A DNA stretch of 14,123 nt from JAYSRU01 sp043720875. GTDB taxonomy: Bacteria > Bacteroidota > Bacteroidia > Flavobacteriales_D > Crocinitomicaceae. The translations under genes and the position numbers were made by a program. The first letter of the stretch is position 1. Each line of letters begins with the position of its first letter. Location: the NCBI GenBank assembly GCA_043720875.1, contig JAYSRU010000118.1:1-14123 (forward strand), read 5' to 3'. Below the pieces are notes generated by a model that did no database searches, was not told the DNA's origin, and saw only the letters and a program-made list of their open reading frames with translations. Below are positions 14,101 to 14,123 of this stretch, in pieces.

Positions 14101-14123
14101 TACTTTTTTATGTTAGCCTTTGG

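Overview
The window looks like a stretch of chromosome from a Bacteroidota bacterium, probably Flavobacteriales and perhaps near Crocinitomicaceae/Fluviicola (the family is a guess). Supporting signs are AT-rich DNA, no Shine-Dalgarno motifs before starts, several matches to the Bacteroidota -7 box TAnnTTTG, a tRNA without an encoded CCA, Rhs proteins with the FGFNGMEADDEVKG type of core, and small secreted or lipoprotein genes with weak homology.

Positions 1-2893 (+): a tight run of envelope genes. It starts with the 3' part of an LpxL/HtrB-type lipid A acyltransferase, overlapped by a secreted BNR-repeat protein, then a lipoprotein of unknown function and a DUF2306 membrane protein. Positions 2932-6869 (-): a SAM methyltransferase, a TPR lipoprotein, and a two-gene beta-oxidation/phenylacetate-type unit (paaH-like 3-hydroxyacyl-CoA dehydrogenase and paaG-like isomerase/hydratase). 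A 93-bp divergent promoter region separates this unit from a GT2 glycosyltransferase (6963-8003, +), which is followed by a membrane HisKA_2 histidine kinase (8083-9315, +). aroQ (9342-9752, -) and xerD (9756-10655, +) are divergent, with only 3 bp between their start codons.

Positions 10698-12529: a tRNA-Arg(CCU) gene with its own -7 box and a terminator-like hairpin. Half of that hairpin is a 23-bp sequence repeated exactly at 12507-12529. The two copies bracket a 1.7-kb segment holding a DDE (rve-type) transposase broken by a frameshift just before its catalytic glutamate, and a 34-bp perfect palindrome that should act as a bidirectional terminator.

Positions 12528-14123 (-): a two-gene cassette. 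The first gene encodes a stand-alone Rhs C-terminal tip: the last part of the Rhs core fused to an unrecognised variable domain, without the usual long YD-repeat shell. The second is a secreted MORN-like protein whose start codon overlaps the Rhs stop as TAATG. The layout is that of a polymorphic toxin and immunity pair beside a tRNA-linked insertion hotspot, and it is the most interesting part of the window. Its toxin and immunity roles are inferred, not shown.
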